Origin: Lucinisca nassula
Taxonomy: Eukaryota > Mollusca > Bivalvia > Lucinida > Lucinidae
Direction of reading: 5' to 3'
Length of the DNA stretch: 64,000 bases
Assembly (NCBI GenBank): GCA_963580285.1
Contig: OY757025.1
Coordinates: 116,935,900 to 116,999,899 of the forward strand
A program made the translations under genes and the position numbers. This document shows, one piece after another, positions 51,994 through 62,238 of the stretch. Position 1 is the first letter of the stretch, and every line of letters starts with the position of its first letter. The notes under the pieces were generated by a model, which was not told where the DNA came from, ran no database searches, and saw nothing but the letters and a program-made list of their open reading frames with translations.

Positions 51994-52243
51994 TTGGGCC
52001 AGTTGTTCAAAACTAACGACGTCGTTAGTTAACGTATCGTTAAAACTTTGATCATTAAATATGGCAACTATGTTGAAATTTTTGCTGAAAAAATGTGAGC
52101 AGCTTTTGCGGACGCAAAAGCTGCTCTCATTTGTTCAGCAAAAATACCAAAATTTACGATATTGTACTTGCTAGAAGAGTTAACAATATGACCACTAAAG
52201 AGCTCGTTAAGCTAGCGATGCTTTGAACAACTGGCCCCTGGAC
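51994..52243. mobile_element. MITE family G, copy 3
   Basis: Termini GGGCCAGTTGTTCAAAAC and TTTGAACAACTGGCCCC; centre GCTGAAAAAATGTGAGCAGC with complement around TTTTGCGGACGCAAAA. It separates the MITE B fragment from exon 2. Confidence 0.9.
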
Positions 52244-52280
52244 TCCCTGATGATATCAATATGTTTTTGTTTGTCTTTAG

Positions 52281-52349
52281 AATAAAGAAGATGAATCTGG
52301 CAGGAGAAGTCCAGCAGCAACAGAAATACAGGAGCTTTTTGCTCAGGGG
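52281..52349 (+). CDS. Coding exon 2 (23 codons), duplicate of exon 4
   Basis: The acceptor TTTGTTTGTCTTTAG ends at 52280 and the donor is CAGGG|GTTGGT. The frame in phase with exon 1 reads NKEDESGRRSPAATEIQELF plus AQG. It shares GRRSP-A--EIQEL--A-G with exon 4, and DNA identity is high (GGCAGGAGAAGTCCA is common). Length and both phases (0-0) are identical to exon 4, so either exon can be added or skipped without frameshift. The composition continues the Arg/Ser character of exon 1. No domain is recognised; the segment could form a short helix. The intron before it is 33.5 kb, so further exons may be hidden there. Confidence 0.75.
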
Positions 52350-52495
52350 GTTGGTATCATTATATAAGGGAAATAGTTAGACTTGACATATTTTCTGCGA
52401 TATTTATGTCCCCTCTCCCAGCAAAAAATTTATTTTATCCCCGCAAATGAAGTCTAAGGAGGGTAATTAGGAGTCATCTTGTAATGTTTGTTTGT
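52350..52495 (+). other. Intron sequence after exon 2
   Basis: Resembles the DNA after exon 4 (GTATCATTATATAAGGGAAA, then TTAGACTTGACATATTTTCTGC), so the exon duplication includes part of the downstream intron. Confidence 0.65.
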
Positions 52496-52776
52496 CATTA
52501 CGAAAACCCGCCTATAAAAACCACATTGCCACCTTTATCGCCGAAAAAATGAAAAATTTATGATGAAAAATTATGATATTTTTCTTATTTCTGCTCAAAA
52601 TATAGATTGTGGGCACTCCTTAGAACCGCCTCTTCAAGGCGGTTCTAACAAGTACCCACAATCTATATTTTAGAGCAGAAATAAGAATAATACAGTATAC
52701 CCCCGGAAACCCCAGTTTTACTATATAAAAGTGGGGTTAAAGGGAGTGAACATTATATAGGTGTGTTTGCGTGATG
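52496..52776 (+). mobile_element. MITE family A, full length, in the intron
   Basis: Ends CATTACGAAAACCCGCCTAT and ATAGGTGTGTTTGCGTGATG. Central palindrome GAACCGCCTCTTCAAGGCGG with flanking arms (52605-52665). Confidence 0.9.
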
Positions 52777-52996
52777 CTATTTCTTTGACACTCAGCAAGA
52801 AATTTGTCCAGACAATAGCTCGAAAACAGGGGGTATCCAAATAAAACTTCACACGTTTCTAAAGGGCACTGTGTAAATGTACATTGCACAAGGGCCATGA
52901 TTCTATCTGTAATATTAGCGGAGTTATTGGACTTGGTATATTCAGCTTACCATGAGCCTTTGCTCACCTGAGCTTTTATGTCAGTCAACAGTTTAC
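52777..52996. other. No gene recognised
   Basis: Contains TTTGCTCACCTGAGC, a small palindrome resembling tandem-core element ends, but no clear element. Confidence 0.35.
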
Positions 52997-53203
52997 TTAA
53001 CCCTTCTCTTGCTGAATATTCAGTTTAGCCACACCCATTTCTGACTTTGAACCAATCAGATTACTTGATGTAATTTATTCCTACAAATTCATAAATTGAA
53101 TGTCAAACAGTGAAGATCCTGATCAGATGGCTTCTGAAGAAGCCATCTGATCTGGATCTACACTGTTTCCAAAGATAGGGGTTGTCGTGAACAGCATGAT
53201 AAG
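52997..53203. mobile_element. Hairpin MITE family P, full length
   Basis: It begins TTAACCCTTCTCTTGCTGAA. The central palindrome GATCAGATGGCTTCTGAAG and its complement lie at 53113-53166. It ends AGCATGATAAGAGTTA. Confidence 0.9.
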
Positions 53204-53208
53204 AGTTA

Positions 53209-55172
53209 TAAGACATCTCATTCTGGACTGGTAAACCGATTTTGAAATAATTTTACAGGAATGTAACTTGGGTGACCCTCTCCCAAAATTACCTAAATGG
53301 TTTCACACGCAAGAGCTAAAAATAAAAAAAAAGTGATCACAAAAGCTCACCTTGTCACTATGTGGCATGTGAGCTAAAAATGGTAAAACGTTCAAATGCC
53401 ATTTCCTTCTCCGCCACTGGCCCAATATCAGAATAATTTCACGGAAATATTCCTTGGTTGACCCTCTACAAAACTTAATAAGACCATGACCTGATGTAGC
53501 TTTTGTCGTTTCGAGGTTACAGTCCACCAATTATTTACGGAGCTATGCCCCTTTGAAATTTTTTGTAAACTTTTGTTTCCAGATAACTTCTACAGTTTTC
53601 ATCTAATCAAGCTGAAACTTCATAGATAGTAGGACCATGACTTGTTGTAGCATATATCATTTCGAGGTTACGGTCCACCAAATATTTACATAGTTGTGCC
53701 CCTTTGAAAAATATTGTAAATTTTTTTGTTTCTGGATAACTCTTTACAGTTTTCATCTGATCAAGCTGAAACTTAGTAGGTAGTAATACCATGACCTAAT
53801 GTAACGCATATTCTTTCAAGGTTATAGTCCACCAAATATTCACAGAGTTATGCCCCTTTGAGTATTTCTGTAAATATTTCATTTCCGGATAACTCCTCCT
53901 GCAATAAACATTCGATCAAGCTGAAACTTTATATATAGTCAGACCATGATATGGAGCAGTGCATATTGTAAGGGCCCCACACTGGCTAAAACTATATTGC
54001 TGTTGTCCATGTGTTTATAACGCCTTAACCAAAAAACGTAACATCGGTCATAACTTCAAAAGGATTTGCCCTACTCTCATGAAACTTCACACACATACTC
54101 ACCATCTCAAGACCTATATTATGGCAAAGGACCATACCTATATTTCTTTTGTTTGTGTATTTGTCTTGCCTTAACCAAAACACTTAATCTTGGCAATAAC
54201 TTCGAAAGTATTTGCCTTTCTCTCATGAAAATTCACACAAATACTTACCATCACAGGACCTACATTCTGATAAAAACTTGTACCACACCTCTTTGACAGC
54301 TCTATGTGGGGCCCTTTCTGACATAGTCATATAGCTCTATGTGGGGCCCTTTCTGACATAGTCGGTGATCTGGTTTTGAGGTTGTGGTCCAACAAATAAA
54401 AACAAAGTTATGCTCCTTTGAAAGTTTCTGTAAGCAAATTTGCCTGCAATTTAGAACCAATCAAGCTGAAACTTGATATATAGTTAGACCAAGATGTGGA
54501 GCAGGGCATATTATTTCAAGGTGACAGTCTACCAAATTATTTATATTGTTATGCCCCTTCGAAAATTCCTGTATGGCTAACTTTTCCTACAGTGAACATT
54601 TAATCAAGCTGAAAATTGATATATAGTTTGACTACAATGTGGAGCAGCGCATATTGCTTTGAGGTTATGGCTTACCAGATATAAATAAAGTTATGCCCCT
54701 TTACAGATTTCTGCAAGTATTTTGATTGTGGCTAACTTCTCCTACAATTAATATCTGATGCCCCTGAAACTTTATATACTGTTAGAACATTATGTTGCGC
54801 AGTGCATATTGTTTTGAGGTTACCATCCACCAAAGTTACGCCCCTTTGAAAATTTCTGTACAGATTTTGTCTGTGGCTAACCTCTCCTGCAGGTAATATT
54901 CGATCTAGCAAAATCTTGATATTAAGTTTGACTATGATGTGGAGCAGTGCATATGGTTTAGAGAGGATGGTCCACCAAATATTTATATATATGTAAAACA
55001 CCTAGACATTTTCACTTCCACCTAACTCCTACAATTTAGATCCGATCAGGCTGAAACTTGATATGCAGTTAGACCTTGATATGGAGCAGTTCTTATTGTG
55101 TCAAGGTTTCAGTCCAACAAATATTAACTTGCTATGGGTGTATAATACCCGCTTGCAGAGCTCTTGTTCAAA
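53209..55172 (+). mobile_element. Old tandem-core element, unit about 145 bp, with terminal hairpin
   Basis: Units carry AAGGTTACAGTCCACCAAAT, GAGTTATGCCCCTTTGA and AATCAAGCTGAAACTT near 53546, 53695, 53848, 54410, 54545, 54693 and 54840. The 3' end is GGGTGTATAATACCC, GCTTGCAGAG and CTCTTGTT, the same hairpin-plus-CTCTTGTT plan as H1. An inverted H1 5' end (AAAAGCTCACCTTGTCAC) sits at 53338-53378. About 53965-54370 is another repeat with a duplicated CTCTATGTGGGGCCCTTTC. Confidence 0.7.
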
Positions 55173-55412
55173 AACTGTTATTGTCTGTGGTTTTAAATTG
55201 TATATACAATTAAGCTCAATGATTTAATGAAGCTTCATGGCTACCAAAGGTCAAGGTTAGTCAGTTCATCACAAACTACACCACAACTTCTTTATAACAC
55301 TATTAATGGGGTCCAAAGCATAAACCGTGTTAGTTAAACCAAACAAAAATGTATAGATTATATAGAAAAATAACTATTTATGGTCATTTGTAGTATAATC
55401 TATACATTTTTA
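55173..55412. other. No gene; 17-bp perfect inverted repeat
   Basis: AAAATGTATAGATTATA (about 55346-55362) and TATAATCTATACATTTT (about 55394-55410) face each other across about 31 bases, directly before the next element. Confidence 0.5.
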
Positions 55413-55610
55413 TCTCACCAGAGCAAAAGGCTCCAGCGGAGCTTATAGGACAGGCAGTTGTCCGTCATCTGTTGTATGTGGTCTGTCCTCATCTTCTGCC
55501 ATATGTCCTCTGCGTCAACACTTTCAAATGACATCTCCTCTGAAGCCACTGGCCCAATTGGGTTCATATTTAAATATTTCACCTGTGGCATCCTTGGGCT
55601 TTGTGTTTTT
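55413..55610 (+). mobile_element. 5' end of outer element O, second copy
   Basis: ATCTCACCAGAGCAAAAGGC, hairpin AGGCTCCAGCGGAGCTT, GACATCTCCTCTGAAGCC and CTTGGGCTTTGTGTTTTT. It parallels 20241-20425. Confidence 0.65.
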
Positions 55611-57433
55611 AGCTCACCGTCACGTAGTGACGAGGTGAGCTTTTGGGATCACTTTTTGTCCGTCGTCCATCGTGCGTGCGTGCGTCCGTGTGTCCGTGCG
55701 TAAACAATTTCTTTAAACGACATCTCCTCCTAAACCACTGATCAGATTTTGACCAAACTTCACAGGAATGATCCTTAGGTGGTCCCCTTTCAAAGTTGTT
55801 CAAATGGTTCCGGTCCGTTGCACATCTAGGTCACAGGAGCCAAAAATAGATTTTTTCACCAAAAACTTAAAAAATCTTCTTCTCTGAAACCCCAAGGCCC
55901 AGGTCTTTGATATTTGGTATGAAGCATCATCTAGTGGACCCCTACCAAGATTGTTCAAATTATAGTGCTGGGGCCAAAAATGCCCCCGCCCTGGGGCCCT
56001 TTGGTTTTACATAGGCTTATATAGGGAAAATCTTTAAAAATCTTCTTCTCTGAAACCACAAGGCCCAGTTCTTTGATATTTGGTATGAAGCTTCATCTAG
56101 TGGACCCCTACCAAGATTGTTCAAATTATAGTGCTGGGGCCAAAAATGCCCCCGCCCCGGGGCCCTTTGGTTTTACATAGGCTTATATAGGGAAAATCTT
56201 TAAAAATCTTCTTCTCTGAAACCACAAGGCCCAGGACTTTGATATTTGGTATGAAGCTTCATCTAGTGGACCCCTACCAAGATTGTTCAAATTATAGTGC
56301 TGGGGCCAAAAATGCCCCCGCCCGGGGCCCTTTGGTTTTACATAGGCTTATATAGGGAAAATCTTTAAAAATCTTCTTCTCTGAAACCACAAGGCCCAGG
56401 ACTTTGATTTTTGGTATGAAGCTTCATCTAGTGGACCCCTACCAAGATTGTTCAAATTATAGTGCTGGGACAAAAAATGCCCCCGCCCAGGGGCCCTTTG
56501 GTTTTACATAGGCTTATATAGGGAAATCTTTAAAAATCTTCTTCTCTGAAACCACAAGGCCCGGGTCTTTGATATTTGGTATGAAGCTTCATCTAGTGGA
56601 CCCCTACCAAGATTGTTCAAATTATAGTGCTGGGGCCAAAAATGCCCCCGCCCCGGGGCCCTTTGGTTTTACATAGGCTTATATAGGGAAATTCTTTAAA
56701 AATCTTCTTCTCTGAAACCACAAGGCCCAGGACTTTGATATTTGGTATGAAGCTTCATCTAGTGGACCCCTTCAAATTATAGTGCTGGGACAAAAAATGC
56801 CCCCGCCATGGGGCCCTTTGGTTTTACATTGGCTTATATAGGGAAAATCTTTAAAAATCTTCTACTCTGAAACCACAAGGCCCAGGTCTTTGATATTTGG
56901 TATGAAGCTTCATCTAGTGGACCCCTACCAAGATTGTTCAAATTATAGTGCTGGGGCCAAAAATGCCCCGGCCCCGGGGCCCTTTGGTTTTACATAGGCT
57001 TATATAGGGAAAATCTTTAAAAATCTTCTTCTCTGAAACCACAAGGCCCAGGACTTTAATTTTTGGTATGAAGCTTCATCTAGTGGACCCCTACCAAGAT
57101 TGTTCAAATTATAGTGCTGGGGCAAAAAATGCCCCCGTCCAGGGGCCCTTTGGTTTTACATAGGCTTATATAGGCAAAATCTTTAAAAATCTTCTTCTCT
57201 GACACCGCTAGGCCCAGGTCTTTGATATTTGATGTGTAGCTTTATCTAGTGGACCTTTGCCAAGATTGTTCAAATTATAGCCTTTGTTGATGTTTGGTAT
57301 GAAGCTTATCCTTTAAGACCTCCCTCAACATTATGCACGTTAAAGCCCTGGGGCCAATAATGGCCCTCTCTGGGGCCCACTTGTTACACTATGGATCAGG
57401 TGAGCGATCCAGGGCCATCATGGCCCTCTTGTT
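55611..57433 (+). mobile_element. Tandem-core element H1, complete, about 9 units
   Basis: 5' hairpin AGCTCACCGTCACGTAGTG/ACGAGGTGAGC, a GTGCGTGCGTGCGTCC tract (55672-55701), about nine units of about 167 bp with GTATGAAGCTTCATCTAG, and the 3' end GGATCAGGTGAGCGATCC, AGGGCCATCATGGCCCT, CTTGTT. Its units are among the most uniform in the window. Confidence 0.85.
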
Positions 57434-58052
57434 ATGAAATCAGATCTTTAGTTTCGTTGCTGTCGTTACTTAGATTTTCCGTAGACTTATAATGGGGAAA
57501 ATTAAAAAATGGCATTAACTGCCAAGCCTTTGCAGATATTTTGACAAAACTTTCATAGAAATTTCCCTTAAGTAATCTACCATCTGCCATATGATTTTAG
57601 GCCTATTGCTCATTATATATATGCCTGTTTGAAAAACTGTCGTATTATGTTATTCCCCTTTCACATATTTTTTTTTTAAACATATTTTGTTTTCTGATAA
57701 TTTCTCACACATTTTACATCTGATGAAGCTGAAACTTTAAGTATAGTTAGACTACAATGTGGAGCAGCGCATATTATTTCAAGGTTACAGTCCACCACTT
57801 ATTGCCAGAGTTATGCCTATATTATTTTGAGGTTATGGCCCACCAAATATAACCAACCACGAAAATTTGTTGGAGACATATTGTAGTTTAAGCCATTGAG
57901 GGTTATTAATAGTGCCAGGTAATAATATATGTACTACATATTGTTCCTTGGTAACATTCCACAAACCCAAACTTCTACAACAGTCAGTATATATATGCTC
58001 CATCTTACTAATTGCCACAGGCATATTATGCCCCGCTTGTGGAGATCTTGTT
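57434..58052 (+). mobile_element. Outer element O resumed, with its own 3' hairpin
   Basis: TATGAAATCAGATCTTTAG matches 29882. The segment includes one unit like those of the 53209 array (CTGATGAAGCTGAAACTTTA, AAGGTTACAGTCCACC). It ends GGCATATTATGCC, CCGCTTGTGGA and GATCTTGTT. Confidence 0.6.
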
Positions 58053-58055
58053 ACA

Positions 58056-58215
58056 AAGAGTGTGAACCCAGATCAGACAGGAGCAGTCTGGTCTGTGTCT
58101 ACACTGTTTGCCTTTATGAAAAAACATTTCTAAAAAGTTTGCAAGAAGATTCAGCAGACGCCATAACCAGACTTCATTTTCAGATCTAGTTTTTCTTGGC
58201 ATCTTAAGGGTTAGA
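58056..58215. mobile_element. Hairpin MITE family Q
   Basis: Arms AGAGTGTGAACCCAGATCAG and CTGGTCTGTGTCTACACTG, then TAAAAAGTTTGCAAGAAG and CATTTTCAGATCTAGTTTTT. Related copies at 61005 and 61222. Confidence 0.7.
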
Positions 58216-58227
58216 ATTCCTTGTTGA

Positions 58228-58437
58228 CCCTTGTCCTGCTAATCCCGGATATGCCTTATCTTTGAAACAATGTAGATCCAGATCAGATGGCTTCTGACGA
58301 AGCCATCTGATCAGGATCTACATTGTTTACCATTCAGATTGTGAATTTGTTGCAATAATTTGCATCAAGTAATCTGATTGGTTGATAATCAGTAGTGGGT
58401 GTGGCATACATGAATATTCAGCAGGACAAGGGTTAAG
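58228..58437. mobile_element. Hairpin MITE family P, full length, before exon 3
   Basis: Hairpin GATCCAGATCAGATGGCTTC/GAAGCCATCTGATCAGGATC (58266-58320), then AAGTAATCTGATTGGTTG and the end CAGCAGGACAAGGGTTAA. It lies 68 bases before exon 3. Confidence 0.85.
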
Positions 58438-58505
58438 GGTTAGAGTTCCTTGTTGACTACAGCCAGTAAGAAAAGTCTTCCATTTATAAGAATTATCCGT
58501 TACAG

Positions 58506-58724
58506 GCCACCAGGATGAGGCAGGAAGAAGAAACCAAACAGTTAATGGAGTTAATATCCAAAACAAAACCTCCCTCAATCTCCCTTGTACCTGATGAAGG
58601 TTCCAAATGGGGTGTGGAAAAAGAAGTGGCAACAAAGCCTAAGCCTTCTATACCTCTTGTGACTGAAGGCTTCAGAGGAGCCAGACTGAAAACAGGAGTG
58701 GACAGGAATAGGATTTACCATCAG
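58506..58724 (+). CDS. Coding exon 3 (73 codons)
   Basis: The acceptor AATTATCCGTTACAG ends at 58505 and the donor is CATCAG|GTGATG. The phase-0 frame reads ATRMRQEEETKQLMELISKT, with a Lys/Pro-rich middle (residues KPPSISLVPDEG and KPKPSIPLVTEG). It ends GFRGARLKTGVDRNRIYHQ. The two KP-S-(I)-LV-(D/T)EG segments look like an internal repeat about 26 residues apart. The first 20 residues are charged and could be helical. Exon length is a multiple of 3. I do not recognise a family. It lies between the duplicated short exons 2 and 4. Splice sites and open frame support it, but no homologue was compared. Confidence 0.75.
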
Positions 58725-59186
58725 GTGATGCTTTTTACCTGTGATTTGAAAACTTTGGACTTTTGATGTAAAACATTTTGGCACTCTCTGGCCATATTAG
58801 TCTGAAAAGGGCAAAGCTACTGTCATTTGCTGACTTAAGCAGTGGGTGCTTGTGGGTTATTATCAGTGTCTGGTGTGTCGTTAAACTCGAAATCATCATC
58901 ATCATTATCAGTGTCTGTTGTGTAGCTGGAGTCCTGTGGTATCAACAGTTTGCTTTAAATAAGGGCTTCTCCTAAGCTCTTGCGCAATTTTCTTTCATAC
59001 TTCACAGGACTGTTGCCTAGTTCGTTCTCTGCCAGAAAAACAAATGATTCTGCCGACTGGCCATTTCCATTCAAACAAACAGAATTTTTTAATAGGTTGT
59101 TTTGTACTGTAGCTAAAATTGTTCTGCCTTATGGTTCTCCTCTGTGAGCAGTCTGGTCTGGGTCCACACTGTTTGCTTATATGGCA
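58725..59186. repeat. Intron segment duplicated at 60405-61060 (first copy)
   Basis: TGGCACTCTCTGGCC, TCCTGTGGTATCAACAGTTT, CTTCTCCTAAGCTCTTGCGC, CATTTCCATTCAAAC and TAGCTAAAATTGTTCTG occur in the same order as at 60418-61010. It ends with a half Q hairpin (GGTCCACACTGTTTGC). Confidence 0.7.
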
Positions 59187-60404
59187 AACGATTTTAGCTC
59201 CCTAGAGCTAAAAGTTCCAGGAGAGCCTAGGTACAGGCAGTGGTCCATCGTCTGCATCATCATCAACATTTTTAACCACCATCCCCGCTGAAACCACTTG
59301 CCCTTTGGAAACTAAATTACATGTGGAACCTCCATTTGATGGAGGATTAAAAGTTTGTTCATGGGATCTTGGTCACATGACCAAGATGGCCACCATTCCC
59401 ATATAATATGGTAAAAACCTTTAAAACTCTTCTCCTTCGGAACCTAATGACTGATGGTCTTGATACTTGGTATGCAGCGTCAGGGAATTAGGTCATTTAA
59501 ACATTTGCATGGGAAAAAGGCAAAGCTATAATTTTTTCTGATTTGATGTAGCCTGTATCTTTTCAATCACCTGAATGGAAGTTTATCAATTCCAAAGCTC
59601 AAGGTCTTTTACTGACCTTTGTCCTGGCTGGCTCAGGTTCATTATTTTTTTTTTTTTTTTCGTCGCCATTTAAACTGCTAGGCTGATTGAAATTACATAT
59701 GGAGCCTCTGTGGAATTAGGCAATGATAATTTATTCATGGGATGATCAAGATGACCATAATGCCCATTTATTACGAAAACACGCCTATACAAATACATTG
59801 CCACCTTTATCTCCGAAAAAAATGAAAATTTTATGATGAAAAATTGTGATAGTTTTTAATAAGGTATACCCCCGGAAACCCCCAGTTTTACTTGATAAAA
59901 GTGGGGTTCAAGGGGGTCGAAATTATATAGGCGTGTTTTCGTGATGTCTGGTAAAAACCTTGAAAAATCTTCTCCTGAGGAACCAAAATGCGGATGACCT
60001 TGAAACTTGGTATGAAACATTGGGGACTTCAAATGATGACCTTTGGGTGACTTTGATTTAGTTTACATCAAGGTCAAATTTGGTCTCTTTTGCATTTGTA
60101 ATGCGAAAAAGGCAAAACAATGTATTTTTCTGATTCTAGTGTGACCGGGTGTGTACATATTGCACACCTGCGAGTAATGGTCAAATGTGACTGATCTCAG
60201 TATATTAGTAGATAGAACCTTTGGCACCAGAATTAATATTTGCAATCAGCCTAAAGGAAGTTTATCAATTTCTAAGGTCAAGGTAATTTGTGGACGTTTG
60301 TCCTAAATGGCTCGTATTCAGTATTTGTATCTTCCTAGTAAATTGCTGGACTGATTATACCCCCCGCTAAATGTGCATTGTGCTGAACTGCCAGTGCCTT
60401 CCCC
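59187..60404 (+). mobile_element. Tandem-core-like element, diverged, with MITE A inside
   Basis: The 5' part is TTTTAGCTCCCTAGAGCTAAA (hairpin). Two diverged units carry ATGGTAAAAACCTT, CTTGATACTTGGTATG and GAAGTTTATCAATT. A poly-T run of about 20 is at 59645-59664. No clear 3' hairpin. Confidence 0.5.
59769..59946 (+). mobile_element. MITE family A lacking the central palindrome
   Basis: Ends TTACGAAAACACGCCTATAC and TATAGGCGTGTTTTCGTGAT. The interior jumps from GAAAAATTGTGATAG to AAGGTATACCCCCGGAAACC, so the palindromic core has been deleted. Confidence 0.85.
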
Positions 60405-61060
60405 TAAGTAAAACATTGTGGCACCCTCTGGCAGCTTTTATGATCAGTCAGTATCGATTGTTTAGACTGTGTCCTGTTGTGTCAACAGATTGCTTGAAAT
60501 TAGGATTCCTCCTAGGCGCTTGAGCAAATTTCATTCATACGTCCCCAAAAATCAAGGGCCAATTCCATTCAAACTCAAAGAATTATTGCCTAGGTTGTTA
60601 AATAACAAAATAGAGAAATGGTCACACTTGTCTGGATCGGAAGCCAGAAACTAAAAAACTAATTAATTGACAACCGGCAAACCCTTGGTCCACTTTCACT
60701 CAAACTTATCATGAATGTTGTGTAGATTGTATCTGCCTAACAATACAAAAACACGCCTATACCAAAACATTGTAACCTTTATCGCCGAAAAAATGAAAAT
60801 TTTGAGATGAAAATTGTAATATTTTTCTTACTTTAGCTCAAAATATAGATTGTAGGTACTCTAACTACTACCCACAATCCATATCTTCGAGTAGAAATAA
60901 GAAAAATAAGGTTTACCCCTACAAACCCCAGTTTTACTATATAAAAGTGGGGTTCGATCAGGTCAAAATTATATAGGCATGTTTTCTTGATGATAGCTAA
61001 AATTGGTCTGGTTCTCCTCTAGGAGCAGTCTGATCAGGGTCTGCACTGTTTCCTTACATG
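60405..61060. repeat. Intron segment duplicated from 58725-59186 (second copy), with MITE A
   Basis: TGGCACCCTCTGGCAGC, TCCTGTTGTGTCAACAGATT, TTCCTCCTAGGCGCTTGAGC, CAATTCCATTCAAAC and TAGCTAAAATTGGTCTGG. A 61-codon frame (60469-60654) has no splice-site support. Confidence 0.7.
60743..60992 (+). mobile_element. MITE family A with collapsed centre
   Basis: Left CAAAAACACGCCTATACC, right TATAGGCATGTTTTCTTGAT. The core is reduced to GTAGGTACTCTAACTACTACC. Confidence 0.85.
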
Positions 61061-61400
61061 CAAAATACCTTTTAAAAAGTTTGCAAGGAGACGCAGCAGA
61101 TGATATATACAGACAAAATTTTCAGATGCAGTTTTTCATGACATCTTTTGGGTTGACCCATAAGATGCCAGTCACAACAATAGTCGTCTGCTTTTGTCAT
61201 CTCTGGTAATTTTGAAAGTCATTTTTGCAAACAGTGTGGACCCAGATCAGAGTGCTTCTGTAGGAACGGTCTGATCTGGGTCCACACTGTTTACCTATAT
61301 GCAAAATATGTTTAAAAAGCTTGCAAGAACTTGTGGCAGACGACATAAACAGACGACATTATCAGATGCAGTTTTTTCATGGTATCTTATGAGTTAAAAC
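61005..61400. mobile_element. Two tandem hairpin MITE Q copies
   Basis: The first has CAGTCTGATCAGGGTCTGCA and AAAAGTTTGCAAGGAGACGC. The second (61222-61400) has arms CAAACAGTGTGGACCCAGAT and ATCTGGGTCCACACTGTTTA, then AAAAAGCTTGCAAGAACTTG. Both end in CAGATGCAGTTTTT. Confidence 0.75.
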
Positions 61401-61494
61401 ATTAATCAATCATCATTTCAATTGTCTCGAGCATAGTTAGTAAATTGATGGACTCTTACATTGCTATATTTTGGACAAGCCCATTAATCGTGTG
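61401..61494. other. No recognised feature
   Basis: Short spacer. Confidence 0.4.
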
Positions 61495-61795
61495 TGAATT
61501 CAGGTTTAACGTCGCTTTCAACAATTTTTCAGTCTTATCACGACGGTGTCTGGTTGCGACAGGGAGCTCAATGCTCACTTTTATAGTGCTGCCTCACTGA
61601 GGTATCATGTCCCAGACACATTACATGATGCCACACCCAGTCACATTATCCTGACAATGGGTCGACGAGTCCTAGCTCTACCCCGTAAATCTGAGTGCCT
61701 AGCGAGGAGCAGCTAGTACCATTCTTAACGACTTCGGTATGTCGCGGCCCGGGATCGAACCCGTGACCTCCTCCGGGAGCGGAGACTCTACCCAT
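61495..61795 (-). mobile_element. SINE family S3, reverse copy
   Basis: GTGTGTGAATTCAGGTTTAAC (tail), AGCTCAATGCTCACTTTTAT, GTGACTGGGTG complement and GGGATCGAACCCGTGACC (B-box complement) match 19690-20024 in reverse. Confidence 0.85.
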
Positions 61796-61854
61796 TAATC
61801 GTATATCAATCGTCCGGTCAGTATTTTGTTCTTATTCTATTTTTGATGGCAAAT

Positions 61855-61974
61855 TCTGTTAGCAAATAGTGCAGGCCCTGATCAGACACCGCAGAACGCG
61901 GTGTCTGATCTGGGCCTGCACTGTTTGCCAAGGTACCTCTTTAGGGGTTTCCCGCATGTACTGTGTTTTAACCT
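61855..61974 (-). mobile_element. Hairpin MITE family R, partial, reverse
   Basis: Arms GCAAATAGTGCAGGCCCTGA and GGGCCTGCACTGTTTGCC, with inner palindrome CAGACACCGCAGAACGCGGT..GTCTG. The end AGGTACCTCTTTAGGGGTTT is the reverse of the 50513 copy. Confidence 0.8.
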
Positions 61975-62057
61975 AAAATATATTGCAGCAATCTTTGGAG
62001 AGGTCCACTTGAACAATCTTTGCAGAGGTCTACTAGACCAAGCTGTGTACCAAACAT
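61975..62057. repeat. Fragment of a tandem-core unit
   Basis: AGAGGTCCACTTGAACAATC and AGAGGTCTACTAGACCAAGC look like reversed pieces of an H-type unit. Confidence 0.4.
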
Positions 62058-62142
62058 ATGTACACCCCAGTAAACATCTTGCTGCTCAATATAAAGTTGG
62101 GTTTACACGGGTTTTTCATTACCTCGACTTGTTAACTTGAGA
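62058..62142 (+). mobile_element. MITE B 3' fragment directly before exon 4
   Basis: TGTACACCCCAGTAAACATC, CTCAATATAAAGTTGGGTTT and CTCGACTTGTTAACTTGA. It is the counterpart of 51922-51992. Confidence 0.7.
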
Positions 62143-62169
62143 GAGCAATATCTCTTTGTTTTTCTTCAG

Positions 62170-62238
62170 GCTAATGAAGAAGGGTTTGGCAGGAGAAGTC
62201 CAACAGCAGCAGAAATACAGGAACTACTTGCTCGGGGA
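62170..62238 (+). CDS. Coding exon 4 (23 codons), duplicate of exon 2
   Basis: The acceptor TCTTTGTTTTTCTTCAG ends at 62169 and the donor is CGGGGA|GTTAGT. The phase-0 frame is ANEEGFGRRSPTAAEIQELL plus ARG. Against exon 2 it keeps GRRSP, EIQEL and the final A-G. Changes such as Ala/Thr and Phe/Leu are conservative, which suggests both copies have been under protein-level constraint. The frame stays open for 20 more codons past the donor, but conservation with exon 2 stops near the donor. The gene must continue past 64000, because no stop or poly-A signal in phase is seen. Confidence 0.75.
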
